A stretch of DNA of 64,000 bases from Cyprinodon diabolis (lineage: Eukaryota; Chordata; Actinopteri; Cyprinodontiformes; Cyprinodontidae): NCBI GenBank assembly GCA_030533445.1, contig CM060082.1:34677817-34741816 (forward strand). The letters are read 5' to 3'. How positions within the stretch are numbered: position 1 is the stretch's first letter; each line of letters begins with the position of its first letter. Made by a program: the position numbers and the translations under genes. The notes under the pieces are model-generated. The model made no database searches and was not told where the DNA came from. It worked only from the letters and a program-made list of their open reading frames with translations. This document shows positions 11,562 to 24,348 of the stretch, in pieces.

Positions 11562-14500
11562 TTATTATTATAATTCTCCCGTATACCCAAAACTTCGGCA
11601 CGTAACTAGTCCCGCACGGTTTGGCGGATCGGGCCCAAAGTTGGCACACGCGTCGGGACCAATGGGGTGATGTGTGCTTGTATAAAACTTTCTCATTAGT
11701 CCGAAGGTTTGCGAATTATTAGCGAAAACGTCGCAAAAAAATCCCATAGGAAATGAATGGGGAGAGGAAAAAAAAAGCATAAAAAACAGCACTTCACTGT
11801 GTCGGCATACATTCACCTAGAAAAACAGTTTGAAGCTCAGTTTGTAGATAAATCCTTCGTCTATTTAAAACTGAAGACGGTATGTTGATAACTGCTACGG
11901 TTTTTGTATAATCAGACCTCAAGCGCCACAAAGTTTTAGCAAAATCCAGCCTGCTAGAGTGGAGCAACTGAAAAGCTAGAGTGTGAGGCAGGCGTTTTTT
12001 AAACACAAAAAAACATTTTAAACTCGCCCTCACGGCCACATATTTATAGCTAGAGTCACCATTTTTGGTCAGTTTGTAGACTGAAATCTCTGGACCCACA
12101 CAATATCTTCGGAATTACGGTAGGATTAATACTTTTCCTTAAAAACCCTCCAGACCGACCTAAAGTCGATGAAAATCAGAGCCGTTTTTCATTGGTTTTG
12201 GAGCAGAAGAGGGGAGAAAAACGAATCAGACTATGTGTTTTAAACTCGTCATAAATATTTTTCTGAATGACACACATACACCAAAGTTGGCATAGTTGGA
12301 GTCGAAGGATGGCTGACGCTCACGGTGAAAAAATATTTTGAATAACTCATACGGTTTTTGCTCAGCAGTCGTTTGTTCGGAGGACATTTTAAGCAGCTGA
12401 AAGCTGGGGGAGAGTGTCCTGCTGCAGCTAGCTCAATTAGAAGATCAGGTGTGACAAAACGTTTTTTCTTTTTCTTTCTCTTCCCATTCAGGTTGTAGAT
12501 GACCTACAGCCATGAAAGTTACTCCAATTGAAGACAAGATATAGCTGTCGCTTAGATAAAAATAATTTTTCAGATACCTTTTACGGTTTTTACTCAGCAG
12601 TCGTTTGTTCGGAGGGGTGCTTTAGCAGCTAAAAGGTGAGTGAGAGTGAGGTCCTGCAGTTCAAACAAAGGGAGGAGCAGGTGGGCCAACCATTTTGTTT
12701 GTGCTTCGTTTTGGGTTGTGAAAGACCTACAGACATGAAGGTTACCCCAGTCTGAGACAAAGGATAGATGTTGCTTTCACTGAAAGAATTTTTCAGATAT
12801 CTTTTACGGTTTTTGCTCAGCAGTCGTTTGTTCGGAGGGTAAGCACCTGGAAGCTAGCTGACAGTTAGCTTCTGCAGCAGCCTGCTAGAGTGCAGCTGCT
12901 GAAATCTTAGTGTGAGGCGGCCATTCTTTTAAGATCAAACATCTTATTCTCGCCCTCACGGCCACATATTTGGAGCTACAGTCACCATTTTTGGTCAGTT
13001 TGTAGACTGAAACCTCTGGACTCACACAATGTCTTCGGAATTACGGTAGGATTAATACTTTTCCTTAAAAACCGTCCAGACCAACCTAAAGTCGATGAGA
13101 GTTTCAGCCTTTCTCTATTCTTTTTGAGCTGAAGATGGGAGAGAAACGAATCAGACTATGTGTTTTCAACTCGTCATAAATATTTTTCTGAATGACACAC
13201 ATACACCAAAGTTGGTATAGTTGGAGTCGAAGGATTGCTGATGCTCATGGTGAAAATGTTTTTTGAATAACTCATACGGTTTTTGATCAGTAGTCGTTTG
13301 TTCGGTGCCGTTCTTCCCATACAAAAAAGCCTGGGAAGAAGAAACCAATAGTGAGTGCAGCTGTTGTCTGTGTCAGTGAGAGGCTCGTTAAGCGTTGTCA
13401 AGGTTACCAAGCTTCAAACAGATTTTACCTCTGCTGTTTTAAACAGCACATATTAATCTAATGGAGGGTGAAAGGACTGATTTAACATTGGGAAATGGAT
13501 ACTATATGACTGCTGTCCATGACACTTCCCTTGCCACTCAGCACTGATAGACTTTCAAAATAAGACTCCAGGGACCCTACAAAATAAAAGCCTCTATATT
13601 TTTTACATATATTTATTGCCCTATATGGCTCAACATTATGACCCAAACTCAACCCCGTTTTAGAGAATAGACTCTAGGAGACTGTTTAAAACACACCCTA
13701 TAGCAAATTTCAAAATAAAAGCCTCCCATTTCCGCTTCATCTACTGCCCTAATAACATGGAAAAAGAGTGATTTAACGATTGGAAAGTAATCAACTATCA
13801 TTGACGGGTCTGAACATTTTCTATAAACACAACTCTGTTGGACTTTCAAAATAAGACTCCAGCGACCCTACAAAATAAAAGCCTCTAGATTATACTAATG
13901 CATTAATTGATGCAAATGGCTCAACATTATGACCCAAACTCTTCCAGGTTGTTTTTATTAGACTCTAGTGACCTTTTCAAAACACACCCAGAGCAAATTT
14001 CACAATAAAAGTCTCCCATTTACTCTGTAATACAGCAACTATTCACCTAATAACATGGAAAACCAGTGATTTAACATTTGGAAATGGATTCTATATCACT
14101 GCTGGGCGTGACCCATCTTTTGATGCACATTCATGATAGACTTTCAAAATAAGACTACAAGGACTCTACAGAATAAAAGCCTCTTCCTTATACACACTCA
14201 TACATTCTGGCATGTTGCTCATTGCCATTGGTGATTTCATCACTGCAATGGCTCTTAGAAGGCGGGCGGAGCCCGCCAATGGTAACAGGCGGGCGGAGCC
14301 CGCCAAAGGTGATTACATCACTGCAATGGCTCTTAGCAGGCGGGCGGAGCCCGCCATTGGTGATTTCATCACTGCAATGGCTCTTAGAAGGCGGGCAGAG
14401 CCCGCCATTGGTGATTTTTTTCTTCACTGAGATGGCTCCTAGCAGGCGGGCGAAGCCCGCCAACTGGGCTTTACCCACTGTGTTTCAATATGGACAACCC

Positions 14501-14732
14501 ATATTACCCTTGTGCATCATACGCTGTGCACGTCTATTTCCCAGATTTCAGCACAAGTGGCACACAGCTCTCTTTGCCCATGAACTTGCCCTCTTTCCTT
14601 CCCTCAGCAGCCCTCAAAGGCGTAAGCAGTTGGTCTGGGGAGCCCCGACGTCACTTGCCAGGGCCGTATTGGCCCGGTTCCCCAGACGGGCAGTAGGTGG
14701 CCCCCCTCAAAATTTCTTTAGAAATTTTCTAG
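11562..14732. repeat. Array unit 4 (3171 bp, subfamily A)
   Basis: It shares the subfamily A markers of unit 1: 'ggatggctgacg' near 12308, 'agctgggggagagtg' near 12400, 'aaaataatttttcag' near 12558 and 'aaccgtccagac' near 13070. Unlike unit 1 it lacks the 69-bp minisatellite, so that block has been lost or gained independently of the subfamily markers. Confidence 0.93.
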
Positions 14733-14734
14733 TT

Positions 14735-14875
14735 GGGGGGCCACATGCCGAAGGCATGGCCCACCTACTACTATTGCACATATTTATTCCGCGTATTATT
14801 ATTATTGGGGGGCCACATGCCGAAGGCATGGCCCACCTACTACTATTGCACATATTTATTCCGCGTATTATTATT
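14735..14875. repeat. 69-72 bp palindromic minisatellite, two copies (unit 5)
   Basis: Copies start at 14735 and 14807. The first is 72 bp because its (ATT)n tail is one triplet longer. It has the same CATGCC-GAA-GGCATG hairpin and the same position after CTAGTT as in unit 1. Confidence 0.92.
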
Positions 14876-17530
14876 ATTATAATTCTCCCGTATACCCAAA
14901 ACTTCGGCGCGTAACTAGTCCCGCACGGTTTGGCGGATCGGGCCCAAAGTTGGCACACGCGTCGGGACCAATGGGGTGATGTGTGCTTGTATAAAACTTT
15001 CTCATTAGTCCGAAGGTTTGCGAATTATTAGCGAAAACGTCGCAAAAAAATCCCATAGGAAATGAATGGGGAGAGGAAAAAAAAAGCATAAAAAACAGCA
15101 CTTCACTGTGTCGGCATACATTCACCTAGAAAAACAGTTTGAAGCTCAGTTTGTAGATAAATCCTTCGTCTATTTAAAACTGAAGACGGTATGTTGATAA
15201 CTGCTACGGTTTTTGTATAATCAGACCTCAAGCGCCACAAAGTTTTAGCAAAATCCAGCCTGCTAGAGTGGAGCAACTGAAAAGCTAGAGTGTGAGGCAG
15301 GCGTTTTTTAAACACAAAAAAACATTTTAAACTCGCCCTCACGGCCACATATTTATAGCTAGAGTCACCATTTTTGGTCAGTTTGTAGACTGAAATCTCT
15401 GGACCCACACAATATCTTCGGAATTACGGTAGGATTAATACTTTTCCTTAAAAACCCTCCAGACCGACCTAAAGTCGATGAAAATCAGAGCCGTTTTTCA
15501 TTGGTTTTGGAGCAGAAGAGGGGAGAAAAACGAATCCGACTATGTGTTTTAAACTCGTCATAAATATTTTTCTGAATGACACACATACACCAAAGTTGGC
15601 ATAGTTGGAGTCGAAGGATGACTGACGCTCACGGTGAAAAAATTTTTTGAATAACTCATACGGTTTTTGCTCAGCAGTCGTTTGTTCGGAGGACATTTTA
15701 AGCACCTGAAAGCTGAGTGACAGTGACCTGCTGCAGCTAGCTCAATTAGAAGCTTAGGTGTGATGAAACGTTTTTTCTTTTTCTTTCTCTTCCCATTCAG
15801 TTTGTAGATGACCTACAGCCATGAAAGTTACTCCAATTGAAGACAAGATATAGCTGTCGCTTAGATAAAAAGAATTTTTCAGATACCTTTTACGGTTTTT
15901 ACTCAGCAGTCGTTTGTTCGGAGGGGTGCTTTAGCAGCTAAAAGGTGAGTGAGAGTGAGGTCCTGCAGTTCAAACAAAGGGAGGAGCAGGTGGGCCAACC
16001 ATTTTGTTTGTGCTTCGTTTTGGGTTGTGAAAGACCTACAGACATGAAGGTTACCCCAGTCTGAGACAAAGGATAGATGTTGCTTTCACTGAAAGAATTT
16101 TTCAGATATCTTTTACGGTTTTTGCTCAGCAGTCGTTTGTTCGGAGGGTAAGCACCTGGAAGCTAGCTGACAGTTAGCTTCTGCAGCAGCCTGCTAGAGT
16201 GCAGCTGCTGAAATCTTAGTGTGAGGCGGCCATTTTTTAAGATCAAACATCTTATTCTCGCCCTCACGGCCACATATTTGGAGCTACAGTCACCATTTTT
16301 GGTCAGTTTGTAGACTGAAACCTCTGGACTCACACAATGTCTTCGGAATTACGGTAGGATTAATACTTTGCCTTAAAAACCCTCCAGACCAACCTAAAGT
16401 GGATGAGAGTTTCAGCCTTTCTCCATTCTTTTTGAGCTGAAGATGGGAGAAAAACGAATCAGACTATGTGTTTTCAACTCGTCATAAATATTTTTCTGAA
16501 TGACACACATACACCAAAGTTGGTATAGTTGGAGTCGAAGGATTGCTGATGCTCATGGTGAAAATGTTTTTTGAATAACTCATACGGTTTTTGATCAGTA
16601 GTCGTTTGTTCGGTGCCGTTCTTCCCATACAAAAAAGCCTGGGAAGAAGAAACCAATAGTGAGTGCAGCTGTTGTCTGTGTCAGTGAGAGGCTCGTTAAG
16701 CGTTGTCAAGGTTACCAAGCTTCAAACAGATTTTACCTCTGCTGTTTTAAACAGCACATATTAATCTAATGGAGGGTGAAAGGACTGATTTAACATTGGG
16801 AAATGGATACTATATGACTGCTGTACATGACACTTCCCTTGCCACTCAGCACTGATAGACTTTCAAAATAAGACTCCAGGGACCCTACAAAATAAAAGCC
16901 TCTATATTTTTTACATATATTTATTGCTCTATATGGCTCAACATTATGACCCAAACTCAACCCCGTTTTAGAGAATAGACTCTAGGAGACTGTTTAAAAC
17001 ACACCCTATAGCAAATTTCAAAATAAAAGCCTCCCATTTCCGCTTCATCTACTGCCCTAATAACATGGAAAAAGAGTGATTTAACGATTGGAAAGTAATC
17101 AACTATCATTGACGGGTCTGAACATTTTCTATAAACACAACTCTGTTGGACTTTCAAAATAAGACTCCAGGGACCCTACAAAATAAAAGCCTCTAGATTA
17201 TAGTAATGCATTAATTGATGCAAATGGCTCAACATTATGACCCAAACTCTTCCAGGTTGTTTTTATTAGACTCTAGTGACCTTTTCAAAACACACCCCAG
17301 AGCAAATTTCACAATAAAAGTCTCCCATTTACTCTGTAATACAGCAACTATTCACCTAATAACATGGAAAACCAGTGATTTAACATTTGGAAATGGATTC
17401 TATATCACTGCTGGGCGTGACCCATCTTTTGATGCACATTCATGATAGACTTTCAAAATAAGACTACAAGGACTCTACAGAATAAAAGCCTCTTCCTTAT
17501 ACACACTCATACATTCTGGCATATTGCTCA

Positions 17531-17755
17531 TTGCCATTGGTGATTTCATCACTGCAATGGCTCTTAGAAGGCGGGCGGAGCCCGCCAATGGTAACAGGCG
17601 GGCGGAGCCCGCCAAAGGTGATTACATCACTGCAATGGCTCTTAGCAGGTGATTTCATCACTGCAATGGCTCTTAGAAGGCGGGCAGAGCCCGCCATTGG
17701 TGATTTTTTTCTTCACTGAGATGGCTCCTAGCAGGCGGGCGAAGCCCGCCAACTG
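17531..17755. repeat. 51-bp hairpin minisatellite (unit 5, one hairpin deleted)
   Basis: Hairpins are present at 17570-17586, 17597-17613, 17679-17695 and 17734-17750. Between the second and third, 'cttagcagg' runs straight into 'tgatttcatc'. In unit 3 a 20-bp segment containing the rest of a hairpin lies between these words. The deletion is bordered by GG on both sides. Confidence 0.88.
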
Positions 17756-18021
17756 GGCTTTACCCACTGTGTTTCAATATGGACAACCCATATTACCCTT
17801 GTGCATCATACTCTGTGCACGTCTATTTCCCAGATTTCAGCACAAGTGGCACACAGCTCTCTTTGCCCATGAACTTGCCCTCTTTCCTTCCCTCAGCAGC
17901 CCTCAAAGGCGTAAGCAGTTGGTCTGGGGAGCCCCGACGTCACTTGCCAGGGCCGTATTGGCCCGGTTCCCCAGACGGGCAGTAGGTGGCCCCCCTCAAA
18001 ATTTCTTTAGAAATTTTCTAG

Positions 18022-21000
18022 TTATTATAATTCTCCCGTATACCCAAAACTTCGGCGCGTAACTAGTCCCGCACGGTTTGGCGGATCGGGCCCAAAGTTG
18101 GCACACGCGTCGGGACCAATGGGGTGATGTGTGCTTGTATAAAACTTTCTCATTAGTCCGAAGGTTTGCGAATTATTAGCGAAAACGTCGCAAAAAAATC
18201 CCATAGGAAATGAATGGGGAGAGGAAAAAAAAAGCATAAAAAACAGCACTTCACTGTGTCGGCATACATTCACCTAGAAAAACAGTTTGAAGCTCAGTTT
18301 GTAGATAAATCCTTCGTCTATTTAAAACTGAAGACGGTATGTTGATAACTGCTACGGTTTTTGTATAATCAGACCTCAAGCGCCACAAAGTTTTAGCAAA
18401 ATCCAGCCTGCTAGAGTGGAGCAACTGAAAAGCTAGAGTGTGAGGCAGGCGTTTTTTAAACACAAAAAAACATTTTAAACTCGCCCTCACGGCCACATAT
18501 TTATAGCTAGAGTCACCATTTTTGGTCAGTTTGTAGACTGAAATCTCTGGACCCACACAATATCTTCGGAATTACGGTAGGATTAATACTTTTCCTTAAA
18601 AACCCTCCAGACCGACCTAAAGTCGATGAAAATCAGAGCCGTTTTTCATTGGTTTTGGAGCAGAAGAGGGGAGAAAAACGAATCCGACTATGTGTTTTAA
18701 ACTCGTCATAAATATTTTTCTGAATGACACACATACACCAAAGTTGGCATAGTTGGAGTCGAAGGATGTCTGACGCTCACGGTGAAAAAATTTTTTGAAT
18801 AACTCATACGGTTTTTGCTCAGCAGTCGTTTGTTCGGAGGACATTTTAAGCACCTGAAAGCTGAGTGACAGTGACCTGCTGCAGCTAGCTCAATTAGAAG
18901 CTTAGGTGTGATGAAACGTTTTTTCTTTTTCTTTCTCTTCCCATTCAGTTTGTAGATGACCTACAGCCATGAAAGTTACTCCAATTGAAGACAAGATATA
19001 GCTGTCGCTTAGATAAAAAGAATTTTTCAGACACCTTTTACGGTTTTTACTCAGCAGTCGTTTGTTCGGAGGGGTGCTTTAGCAGCTAAAAGGTGAGTGA
19101 GAGTGAGGTCCTGCAGTTCAAACAAAGGGAGGAGCAGGTGGGCCAACCATTTTGTTTGTGCTTCGTTTTGGGTTGTGAAAGACCTACAGACATGAAGGTT
19201 ACCCCAGTCTGAGACAAAGGATAGATGTTGCTTTCACTGAAAGAATTTTTCAGATATCTTTTACGGTTTTTGCTCAGCAGTCGTTTGTTCGGAGGGTAAG
19301 CACCTGGAAGCTAGCTGACAGTTAGCTTCTGCAGCAGCCTGCTAGAGTGCAGCTGCTGAAATCTTAGTGTGAGGCGGCCATTTTTTTAAGATCAAACATC
19401 TTATTCTCGCCCTCACGGCCACATATTTGGAGCTACAGTCACCATTTTTGGTCAGTTTGTAGACTGAAACCTCTGGACTCACACAATGTCTTCGGAATTA
19501 CGGTAGGATTAATACTTTTCCTTAAAAACCCTCCAGACCAACCTAAAGTCGATGAGTTTCAGCCTTTCTCCATTCTTTTTGAGCTGAAGATGGGAGAGAA
19601 ACGAATCAGACTATGTGTTTTCAAGTCGTCATAAATATTGTTCTGAATGACACACATACACCAAAGTTGGGATACTTGGAGTCGAAGGATTGCTGATGCT
19701 CATGGTGAAAATGTTTTTTGAATAACTCATACGGTTTTTGATCAGTAGTCGTTTGTTTTCGTTGCCGTTCTTCCCATACAAAAAAGCCTGGGAAGAAGAA
19801 ACCAATAGTGAGTGCAGCTGTTGTCTGTGTCAGTGAGAGGCTCGTTAAGCGTTGTCAAGGTTACCAAGCTTCAAACAGATTTTACCTCTGCTGTTTTAAA
19901 CAGCACATATTAATCTAATGGAGGGTGAAAGGACTGATTTAACATTGGGAAATGGATACTATATGACTGCTGTCCATGACACTTCCCTTGCCACTCAGCA
20001 CTGATAGACTTTCAAAATAAGACTCCAGGGACCCTACAAAATAAAAGCCTCTATATTTTTTACATATATTTATTGCCCTATATGGCTCAATATTATGACC
20101 CAAACTCAACCCCGTTTTAGAGAATAGACTCTAGGAGACTGTTTAAAACACACCCTATAGCAAATTTCAAAATAAAAGCCTCCCATTTCCGCTTCATCTA
20201 CTGCCCTAATAACATGGAAAAAGAGTGATTTAACGATTGGAAAGTAATCAACTATCATTGACGGGTCTGAACATTTTCTATAAACACAACTCTGTTGGAC
20301 TTTCAAAATAAGACTCCAGCGACCCTACAAAATAAAAGCCTCTAGATTATACTAATGCATTAATTGATGCAAATGGCTCAACATTATGACCCAAACTCTT
20401 CCAGGTTGTTTTTATTAGACTCTAGTGACCTTTTCAAAACACACCCAGAGCAAATTTCACAATAAAAGTCTCCCATTTACTCTGTAATACAGCAACTATT
20501 CACCTAATAACATGGAAAACCAGTGATTTAACATTTGGAAATTGATTCTATATAACTGCTGGGCATGACCCATCTTTAGATGCACTTCCATGATAGACTT
20601 TCAAAATAAGACTCCAGGGACTCTACAGAATAAAAGCCTCTTCCTTATACACACTCATACATTCTGGCATATTGCTCATTGCCATTTGTAATTTCATCAC
20701 TGCAATGGCTCTTAGAAGGCGGGCGGAGCCCGCCATTGGTGATTTCATCACTGCAATGGCTCTTAGAAGGCGGGCAGAGCCCGCCATTGGTGATTTTTTT
20801 CTTCACTGAGATGGCTCCTAGCAGGCGGGCGAAGCCCGCCAACTGGGCTTTACCCACTGTGTTTCAATATGGACAACCCATATTACCCTTGTGCATCATA
20901 CGCTGTGCACGTCTATTTCCCAGATGTCAGCACAAGTGGCACACAGCTCTCTTTGCCCATGAACTTGCCCTCTTTCCTTCCCTCAGCAGCCCTCAAAGGC

Positions 21001-21111
21001 GTAAGCAGTTGGTCTGGGGAGCCCCGACGTCACTTGCCAGGGCCGTATTGGCCCGGTTCCCAAGACGGGCAGTAGGTGGCCCCCCTCAAAATTTCTTTAG
21101 AAATTTTCTAG
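18022..21111. repeat. Array unit 6 (3090 bp, subfamily B)
   Basis: This is the shortest complete unit. Subfamily B markers are 'ggatgtctgacg' near 18764, 'gatgagtttcag' near 19551, 'ttcaagtcgtc' near 19620 and 'gttttcgttgccg' near 19754. It has two full 51-bp repeats and no 69-bp minisatellite at its left end. It matches unit 2 closely, including 'cccaagacgg' near 21058, a change in the long-stem palindrome. Confidence 0.93.
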
Positions 21112-24100
21112 TTGGGGGGCCACATGCCGAAGGCATGGCCCACCTACTACTATTGCACATATTTATTCCGCGTATTATTATTATTATAATTCTCCCGTAT
21201 ACCCAAAACTTCGGCGCGTAACTAGTCCCGCACGGTTTGGCGGATCGGGCCCAAAGTTGGCACACGCGTCGGGACCAATGGGGTGATGTGTGCTTGTATA
21301 AAACTTTCTCATTAGTCCGAAGGTTTGCGAATTATTAGCGAAAACGTCGCAAAAAAATCCCATAGGAAATGAATGGGGAGAGGAAAAAAAAAGCATAAAA
21401 AACAGCACTTCACTGTGTCGGCATACATTCACCTAGAAAAACAGTTTGAAGCTCAGTTTGTAGATAAATCCTTCGTCTATTTAAAACTGAAGACGGTATG
21501 TTGATAACTGCTACGGTTTTTGTATAATCAGACCTCAAGCGCCACAAAGTTTTAGCAAAATCCAGCCTGCTAGAGTGGAGCAACTGAAAAGCTAGAGTGT
21601 GAGGCAGGCGTTTTTTAAACACAAAAAAACATTTTAAACTCGCCCTCACGGCCACATATTTATAGCTAGAGTCACCATTTTTGGTCAGTTTGTAGACTGA
21701 AATCTCTGGACCCACACAATATCTTCGGAATTACGGTAGGATTAATACTTTTCCTTAAAAACCCTCCAGACCGACCTAAAGTCGATGAAAATCAGAGCCG
21801 TTTTTCATTGGTTTTGGAGCAGAAGAGGGGAGAAAAACGAATCCGACTATGTGTTTTAAACTCGTCATAAATATTTTTCTGAATGACACACATACACCAA
21901 AGTTGGCATAGTTGGAGTCGAAGGATGACTGACGCTCACGGTGAAAAAATTTTTTGAATAACTCATACGGTTTTTGCTCAGCAGTCGTTTGTTCGGAGGA
22001 CATTTTAAGCACCTGAAAGCTGAGTGACAGTGACCTGCTGCAGCTAGCTCAATTAGAAGCTTAGGTGTGATGAAACGTTTTTTCTTTTTCTTTCTCTTCC
22101 CATTCAGTTTGTAGATGACCTACAGCCATGAAAGTTACTCCAATTGAAGACAAGATATAGCTGTCGCTTAGATAAAAAGAATTTTTCAGATACCTTTTAC
22201 GGTTTTTACTCAGCAGTCGTTTGTTCGGAGGGGTGCTTTAGCAGCTAAAAGGTGAGTGAGAGTGAGGTCCTGCAGTTCAAACAAAGGGAGGAGCAGGTGG
22301 GCCAACCATTTTGTTTGTGCTTCGTTTTGGGTTGTGAAAGACCTACAGACATGAAGGTTACCCCAGTCTGAGACAAAGGATAGATGTTGCTTTCACTGAA
22401 AGAATTTTTCAGATATCTTTTACGGTTTTTGCTCAGCAGTCGTTTGTTCGGAGGGTAAGCACCTGGAAGCTAGCTGACAGTTAGCTTCTGCAGCAGCCTG
22501 CTAGAGTGCAGCTGCTGAAATCTTAGTGTGAGGCGGCCATTTTTTAAGATCAAACATCTTATTCTCGCCCTCACGGCCACATATTTGGAGCTACAGTCAC
22601 CATTTTTGGTCAGTTTGTAGACTGAAACCTCTGGACTCACACAATGTCTTCGGAATTACGGTAGGATTAATACTTTGCCTTAAAAACCCTCCAGACCAAC
22701 CTAAAGTGGATGAGAGTTTCAGCCTTTCTCCATTCTTTTTGAGCTGAAGATGGGAGAAAAACGAATCAGACTATGTGTTTTCAACTCGTCATAAATATTT
22801 TTCTGAATGACACACATACACCAAAGTTGGTATAGTTGGAGTCGAAGGATTGCTGATGCTCATGGTGAAAATGTTTTTTGAATAACTCATACGGTTTTTG
22901 ATCAGTAGTCGTTTGTTCGGTGCCGTTCTTCCCATACAAAAAAGCCTGGGAAGAAGAAACCAATAGTGAGTGCAGCTGTTGTCTGTGTTAGTGAGAGGCT
23001 CGTTAAGCGTTGTCAAGGTTACCAAGCTTCAAACAGATTTTACCTCTGCTGTTTTAAACAGCACATATTAATCTAATGGAGGGTGAAAGGACTGATTTAA
23101 CATTGGGAAATGGATACTATATGACTGCTGTCCATGACACTTCCCTTGCCACTCAGCACTGATAGACTTTCAAAATAAGACTCCAGGGACCCTACAAAAT
23201 AAAAGCCTCTATATTTTTTACATATATTTATTGCCCTATATGGCTCAACATTATGACCCAAACTCAACCCCGTTTTAGAGAATAGACTCTAGGAGACTGT
23301 TTAAAACACACCCTATAGCAAATTTCAAAATAAAAGCCTCCCATTTCCGCTTCATCTACTGCCCTAATAACATGGAAAAAGAGTGATTTAACGATTGGAA
23401 AGTAATCAACTATCATTGACGGGTCTGAACATTTTCTATAAACACAACTCTGTTGGACTTTCAAAATAAGACTCCAGCGACCCTACAAAATAAAAGCCTC
23501 TAGATTATACTAATGCATTAATTGATGCAAATGGCTCAACATTATGACCCAAACTCTTCCAGGTTGTTTTTATTAGACTCTAGTGACCTTTTCAAAACAC
23601 ACCCCAGAGCAAATTTCACAATAAAAGTCTCCCATTTACTCTGTAATACAGCAACTATTCACCTAATAACATGGAAAACCAGTGATTTAACATTTGGAAA
23701 TGGATTCTATATCACTGCTGGGCGTGACCCATCTTTTGATGCACATTCATGATAGACTTTCAAAATAAGACTACAAGGACTCTACAGAATAAAAGCCTCT
23801 TCCTTATACACACTCATACATTCTGGCATATTGCTCATTGCCATTGGTGATTTCATCACTGCAATGGCTCTTAGAAGGCGGGCGGAGCCCGCCAATGGTA
23901 ACAGGCGGGCGGAGCCCGCCAAAGGTGATTACATCACTGCAATGGCTCTTAGCAGGCGGGCGGAGCCCGCCATTGGTGATTTCATCACTGCAATGGCTCT
24001 TAGAAGGCGGGCATAGCCCGCCATTGGTGATTTTTTTCTTCACTGAGATGGCTCCTAGCAGGCGGGCGAAGCCCGCCAACTGGGCTTTACCCACTGCGGT

Positions 24101-24348
24101 TCAATATGGACAACCCATATTACCCTTGTGCATCATACGCTGTGCACGTCTATTTCCCAGATTTCAGCACAAGTGGCACACAGCTCTCTTTGCCCATGAC
24201 CTAGCCCTCTTTCCTTCCCTCAGCAGCCCTCTAAGGCGTAAGCAGTTGGTGTGGGGAGCCCCGACGTCACTGGCCAGGGCCGTATTGGTCCGGTTCCCCA
24301 GACGGGCAGTAGGTGGCCCCCCTCAAAATTTCTTTAGAAATTTTCTAG
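21112..24348. repeat. Array unit 7 (3237 bp, subfamily C variant)
   Basis: Subfamily C markers are present on the left and centre ('ggatgactgacg' near 21926, 'tactttgcctt' near 22671, 'gtggatgagag' near 22706). The right part has 'ctgtccatgac' and 'ttgccctat', as in A and B. One copy of the 69-bp minisatellite is present (21114-21182). Private changes cluster near the right end: 'gggcatagcccgcc' near 24010, 'gttggtgtgggg' near 24246 and 'attggtccgg' near 24284. Confidence 0.92.
21114..21182. repeat. 69-bp palindromic minisatellite, single copy (unit 7)
   Basis: One copy lies between CTAGTT and the (ATT)n/'ataattctcccg' start of the unit, showing the minimal inserted form. Confidence 0.9.

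Larger units (their letters stand above)
14733..18021. repeat. Array unit 5 (3289 bp, subfamily C, minisatellite deletion)
   Basis: Subfamily C markers are as in unit 3: 'ggatgactgacg' near 15618, 'tactttgcctt' near 16364, 'aaagtggatgagag' near 16395 and 'ctgtacatgac' near 16821. It begins with two copies of the palindromic minisatellite (14735-14875). Relative to unit 3 it lacks exactly 20 bp at about 17649, removing most of one GGCGGGC hairpin. Confidence 0.93.

Noticed and set aside
14222..14914. 230-codon plus-strand frame with PPLVISSLQWLLEGG repeats
   Set aside because: It runs through 51-bp and 69-bp minisatellites, whose lengths are multiples of three, so all frames stay open on both strands. 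Copies in other units change length with repeat number.
15103..15408. 101-codon minus-strand frame present identically in every array unit (and the overlapping 82-codon frame)
   Set aside because: It recurs because the DNA recurs. It lies across the duplicated ~230-bp modules, has no domain, and its paralogous module in the same unit does not keep the frame open.
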